DNA from: Aldrovandia affinis
Taxonomy: Eukaryota; Chordata; Actinopteri; Notacanthiformes; Halosauridae
DNA length: 64,000 bases
Reading direction: 5' to 3'
Assembly: GCA_029706075.1 (NCBI GenBank)
Contig: JAINUG010000132.1
Location: 940,001-1,004,000 of the forward strand
In this document: in pieces, positions 59,285 to 64,000 of the stretch
Numbering within the stretch: the stretch's first letter is position 1
How the letters are laid out: each line of letters begins with the position of its first letter
Notes under the pieces: generated by a model
The model's input: only the letters and a program-made list of their open reading frames with translations
Databases searched by the model: none
Told to the model about the DNA's origin: nothing
Program-made: the position numbers and the translations under genes

Positions 59285-59870
59285 GAATACATAATGACGA
59301 GAACAGGCCGTTTGGCCCGACTAGGCTCCTCATTTCCTAGTCTAAAGAATATCCAGTACAGCATCAGGTCTGGACTTGAGTACACCAAGAGTGTCTGCCT
59401 CCACTACATGCCCTGCAGGCTGTTCCACACATTGACAACTCGCCGTGTAAAAAAACATTTCTTGATATCAGTGCAGAATTGACCTTACCTGACTAATTTC
59501 CACCTGTGGCTTAAGTCTTTCCTCGTAACTTTCCTTTACCTTGCATACCAGGTATCAATTTAGTTGCCCTTCTTTGTTCTTTTTCATGAGCTTCTATATC
59601 TTTCTTGTAGTGTGGTAGCCAGAAATGCACAGAGTATTCTAAGTGAGGTCTGGCAAAGGCATTTTATAACATCAATATAACCTCCTTTCATTTATACTCA
59701 ATACTCTTTGCAATGTATCCCAGCATCCTCTTGGTCTTTTTCACTGCTACAGCACACTGCTTAGATGCAGATACAGTAGATTTTGATCAACTACAACTCC
59801 TCTTGTCTTTTTTCAAATTGAACACATTCTAAGTTTTCTCCTCCCATAAAATACTCTATTTTAAATGTGT
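59285..59870 (-). mobile_element. CR1/L2-like LINE 3' end relic, copy C
   Basis: Reading the minus strand, degenerate RT C-terminal motifs run from about 59800 (GVVVDQN) to RRVVNVWNSLQ near 59410-59445. The 3' UTR (GGCCAAACGGCCTGTTCTCG) ends at about 59292. It is the same family as the copies at 27.5 and 32.6-33.8 kb. Confidence 0.75.
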
Positions 59871-60077
59871 TATAATTACCCCTAGGTTCTTTACTTTTGG
59901 TTTATGATGTATAGCAAGATGGCCCAATTTGTTAATTTTCTTTCTGAGCATTTGGACCTGTGAAAAGAAAATCTTAATTTTCCTCATTGAACTTTCATAC
60001 ATCCAAGTTTTGATGTCTGACAGACAGTTAACCAGTGGTGTAAAGTCATTGTCCTCGTCTGATCCTACAGGCATGTC

Positions 60078-60500
60078 CAGGTAACTGCCTAACTAATGGA
60101 AACACCAACATAAAGTGTCTTAATAGGGCGTTGGGCCAACAAGAGCTGCCAGAACAGCTTCAATGCACCTTAGAATATATTGTACAAGTGTCTGGAACTG
60201 TATTGGAGGGATGCAACACCATTCTTTCATGAGAAATTCCATCATTTGGAGTTTTGTTGATGGTGGTGGAAGACACTGTCTCACGCACATTTATTGGCAT
60301 TATATGTTAATGCAGATTTATTTTTGTTTTGATTTCATTTCAAATGATTATTAGGGGTGTGAATAATGACATATTTTTGTGGGAAAAATATTGTTCAATT
60401 ATCTGAGCAATTGTATTGGTATAAAAGAAAACTTTTCCTATTTCGTGAGCATAAAGGATAATTACCGTTATAGTTTCACTATGACTGTGGAGTTGACTGT
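60078..60500 (-). mobile_element. Tc1/mariner end fragments
   Basis: 60110-60290 matches the 50.95-51.13-kb relic (AGTGTCTTAATAGGGCGTTG, ATTGGAGGGATGCAACACC). 60330-60480 resembles the 3' end of the 40-42-kb Tc1 element (AGGGGTGTGAATAATGAC, TTTCGTGAGCATAAAGGAT). Two element pieces appear joined. Confidence 0.6.
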
Positions 60501-60984
60501 GTAAAAGTAATATTTCTACAGAACAGAAAAGGACAGAAAATTGTATTGCAGTAGGCAAGGAAAACCAGCAAGGATATATCACACCAAGAAATATAAACAT
60601 TTTTAATTAGAGATGGGCTTGTCAAGAGACAACTATCTTGAAGATTAGACTGCAAAATACCTCTACTTATTTATCTGCTGTGTGTATCATAAATTGTTCA
60701 CAAGCATTACCAAGCCAATATAAAACTCCCCCCCAAAAAATCTGAAATGAATTCAAGAGCTAGTGCAGCACTAAAATATCCCTGCCTTCTGATTCTCACT
60801 CACACTTTTTAATAAAAGGGAGTTGTTGTTTTTTTTGTTGCAAACTTATTAACGGCACACTATGCCAATAATAGAAATATAATATTAATATATAATATAA
60901 TAGAAAAATGTCAAATGTAAATGTAATAGATCACAAGGTTTTGAACAAGGAACACTAGAAATATGTGGAAAATTACATAACATA

Positions 60985-61035
60985 ACATAACATAACATAA
61001 GGGGGAGACGAGAACAGGCCATTCAGCCCAACACA
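60985..61035 (-). mobile_element. LINE 3' UTR fragment with ACATA tail
   Basis: GACGAGAACAGGCCATTCAG matches the inverse of the LINE 3' UTR at 59.3 kb. It is preceded by a CATAA pentamer repeat (60975-61000) representing the tail. Confidence 0.6.
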
Positions 61036-61149
61036 TTACAGTTGCATGTGCATTGTAGTATACTTTGTGGTTGTTTGTGATGCTGTGACATTGGCTTTCT
61101 AGCAAGATATTAATGAAAATTGATATCATGAAAATCTGTTTTTAAAAAA

Positions 61150-61416
61150 TATTTTTGTTTTCAGATTTTTTGCCCATTTTTCTCCCAATTTAGTTGCCAA
61201 TTATCGTACTCCCCCACGGCCGTCTGTCCACCGGGCACCCTTTGCGCTTCTCGGCGAGTTTGTGCCGGCTCACCCTCCCCCTCACCCCCGAAGCAGACAG
61301 CCAAATCCCACCTCCAGGGCTCCTGGCCAGGGCCGGTCTGACCGCAATAGGCAGCTCACACTCGCAAAGCACCAGTCAATGCGAGTGCATTAGACTACTA
61401 TGCTATCCGAGGCCCC
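61150..61416 (-). mobile_element. tRNA-derived SINE, GC-rich family, copy 5
   Basis: The left AT-rich end has CCCATTTTTCTCCCAATTTA, the centre GAAGCAGACAGCCAAATCCC, and the tRNA-like head at the right end (GAGTGCATTAGACTACTATG). Confidence 0.75.
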
Positions 61417-61419
61417 CTT

Positions 61420-64000
61420 CATCTTTACACTTGAGTGACTTGCTTAATATTCCAACTTATGCAATTTTGACAGAATTCAGGCAGCAGGGATAATAGGCCT
61501 GTCGGACTGTATATTTTACTGTCTCAATTGTAGTATCTCTTGACAATTAGTACTAAATGAAGAGGACATCTGATTGTAAAACATTAGTGCCATAATAGCT
61601 TGGCTGCTTCTTTGGATGACCTGGGGAATGAGGCCGTGGCTTTCGTTATCCTGAAGCTGTGATTACAGTCCTGTCATCCCAAAACAACAGGACATTGTCT
61701 GGTGAGGCATTTGGCCTTCATCTGTGGTCCTGATTGTGTGCTCCATCTCATCTGCATTTTCAACAGTTTGGACTGCCTGCACCATAAATGGAATAAATGG
61801 CACAATCATACGTGAAAGGCAATTGTTCCAACACAGCTTAACACACAAATGAGATCATTTAATTTATTCTTTTGCACCACTCTGCGGGCCAGTTGGATAA
61901 CACCATGGACCCAGCCTGAGGTACATCGATACACCTTCATGACTCACAGGCTCTCGTCAACTGGAGCACACTTGGGTGCAACTTCATTTGTAATTAACCC
62001 TGGAAAAGATGCAGTGACAACCACAGACACCAGTTCTAAGACAATTCAAGAGGATTAACTACAGTCTTCCGGTACAGCAGGAAATCTAAATTAAATAGCT
62101 AGATAGCAACTTAAAATGTTCCCTTTATTTTCTGTACATGTGGGGCAGAAAAATAATTGTGGAGGTATTTTTGTTATCAAATGAATTCATCGTGGTCTTG
62201 CGCATTTGTTGTCATTGGTCGGGTTCTATAGTTTGACTCAACAGCAAGGTCCTGCACAGTGCAGTACTCTATGTGCATGTAGTTGCAATCTTCAGAAACC
62301 TAGAGAGGCTCTCTTATTTGTCTTAAGGATCTTTATACAGTTGTCCAAAAATGTTCCAATTTCAAATTATCCTTCAGTACTTTTCAGGCCAAAATCATAT
62401 AATTGTTCTTTTTAACACTAGAAGCACAGCAATGGTCAACATTTTTGTTTTTATAATTCTAATAAAACTGTCATCGATAAAGTCAAGTCGTCCACCCCGC
62501 GCCCCCCTGTTAAGGTGGTAATATTGTGAAGAATAATTCTTCACCATATTCATATTCAGACTGTATCCTCCCATTACACTGATCTGGTGCAAAGTTCAAT
62601 GTGTATTAATTGGTAATCTGTAATGATTGGAGGCATTATCATCACTTAAGGGATTTTATAGGCTTTAAAGGTTAATTGGTTTAGTTTATAGAGCTTGCAT
62701 ATCAAAAATTCATTTTATGAATGTTCCATGATAATAATGTATTAAATGAGAAAACATTTTACCATGAGATTACATATATTCCCTTTATTGTTTGTTTATG
62801 TTATTTTCTCTCAGTTTTTGAGCGGCATTGCCAATGTTAACATTTGTACTTACTTGTCCAGTCGGGCAAGTGGATCTGAAATCTACTTACCCTACTTAAA
62901 TCTGTACTTGCCCTGCCTGCAAAGGGAAAGTTTGATTGAATCCCCAGCAGCCTGCCCAGTGGTGAGTACACTGTTTGAAGTAGACCAACAGAGTTACAGC
63001 ACTATAGCAGGTATTAAAGCATTATATGCTGGAAGCCTTGTCAGTGAATTGGTCAAGATAATGGTCAAGGTGCTTGTGTAAACCTCTTTTTCTGCTTTTG
63101 CCAACCGTTATTTCTCACTTAAAACATTGTTCTTTGTTGTAAGCTGGGCAAGTTTTCCAAAGGTATCCATTTAGCCTAGTACGGATAGGAAACTTATCAA
63201 ACTGAATCGGCACTTGATCAGACAAGTCACAGATTGGTTTTTAGTTTCCCAGCACAAGTTTTCACTTTCCCCAGTTAATCAGGCAACCATTAATATTGAT
63301 TGTCATTCAATGCAGGAAATTCGGTATGCGCCTATGTTTCATTCTAGCAAAATAGAATTATATAAAAATATTCAAGTAATTAAAATGGATAAAGTTCATG
63401 ACCAAATGTGCTGTTCAGTGAAAGGAATGTACAGTGTGTATCTTGATTCAAAAGTGAAGATTCTGAAACTTCATTTAATTTTATTTAACAGTGTGCCACA
63501 TTTTTGTGTACATCCATATTTTGTCTTTTTTGTCTGCGTGGTAAAGAGGCAAGAGGAGCCCTTCGATCGTGGTGTTGTTGTTTTCCATGCGGATAACAGG
63601 CAGGGAAAGGTTAACTGTGTCAGCGATGCTGCTGAGCCTGCAGTTTGCACTGTGGCAGAGCAGGTCAATGCCTTCGTTTGACCTTGGGGAGCGAACCACA
63701 GCCCCCTCCTTCCTTCTCTTCTCCAGGCCCTCTGTGATTATCCTCCCATTATTCCTATGCAAAACCAGCACCCCTGTTGTCAATTTCTGCTAGTTTTCCA
63801 TAAATTAACCACCAAAAACAATCCATCTGATGATAAAGAATTGATGTAGAGGAGCTTCTGCAAGGGCATGCAGTTTGCCCACACTTATCTCTTCCTGGGA
63901 CCTAATGTTGATTTTTCATACTGCCTATAATGTCTACGGGTAAACATACTTGTTTATATGTGCTTCACGCATGGATAGAATTTGTATCTGCTAGCAAGGT
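61420..64000. other. Non-coding stretch, no gene recognised
   Basis: AT-rich DNA. Open frames of 111 (62746-63081) and 155 codons (63214-63681) on the plus strand, and 100 codons on the minus, show no known domain and no matching splice pattern. They may be chance. Confidence 0.4.

Noticed and set aside
63214-63681. 155-codon plus-strand ORF
   Set aside because: No recognisable domain, and opposite-strand ORFs of similar size overlap it. It could be part of an unknown exon but is unsupported.
1-64000. CRISPR arrays, bacterial operons, phage or prokaryotic mobile systems
   Set aside because: None found. The tandem repeats seen are minisatellites without unique spacers and the window is clearly vertebrate.

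Overview
The window looks like vertebrate nuclear DNA from a ray-finned fish. It has no dense ORFs, long AT-rich non-coding stretches, CA microsatellites, tRNA-derived SINEs with the common fish 3' tail, Tc1/mariner, hAT-like and Harbinger-like DNA elements, and CR1/L2-like LINE relics. The landmark is a complete miR-17-92 cluster at 3.2-4.1 kb (mir-17, 18a, 19a, 20a, 19b, 92a, all on +). The exact species cannot be read. SINEs with (TGTAA)n tails suggest a teleost, possibly an early-branching one, but that is a weak inference.

Layout. 1-0.8 kb: AT-rich upstream DNA. 0.8-4.24 kb: promoter and transcript of the miR-17-92 host gene, with a CpG-rich core near 2.2-2.35 kb, a palindromic NRF1-type site, a CACGTG E-box, the six hairpins, and poly(A) signals just after mir-92a. 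4.2-36 kb: in other vertebrates glypican-5 (GPC5) follows this cluster. Here I find two decayed glypican exon relics on the same strand: an exon 2-like block (15.09-15.24 kb) and the beginning of an exon 3-like block (35.76-36.0 kb). Exon 3 keeps a good splice acceptor and the expected phase but is frameshifted and then unrecognisable. The simplest reading is a dying or dead gpc5 copy beside an intact microRNA cluster, as could follow the teleost genome duplication. No convincing exon 1, 4 or later exon was found.

36-64 kb: no gene recognised. This part holds a 2.1-kb Tc1 element that itself contains an inverted-repeat insertion and a solo LTR (40-42 kb), a Tc1/mariner relic carrying a hAT-type MITE with 8-bp target duplications (51 kb), LINE fragments (56-61 kb), microsatellites, and several repeat-poor GC-richer blocks that could be conserved regulatory DNA (45, 47-49, 50, 54.7 kb).

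The only confidently functional unit is the polycistronic microRNA gene. Everything else is a glypican fossil, mobile-element sediment or unassigned non-coding DNA. All family assignments are from memory of conserved sequences; no database search was possible.
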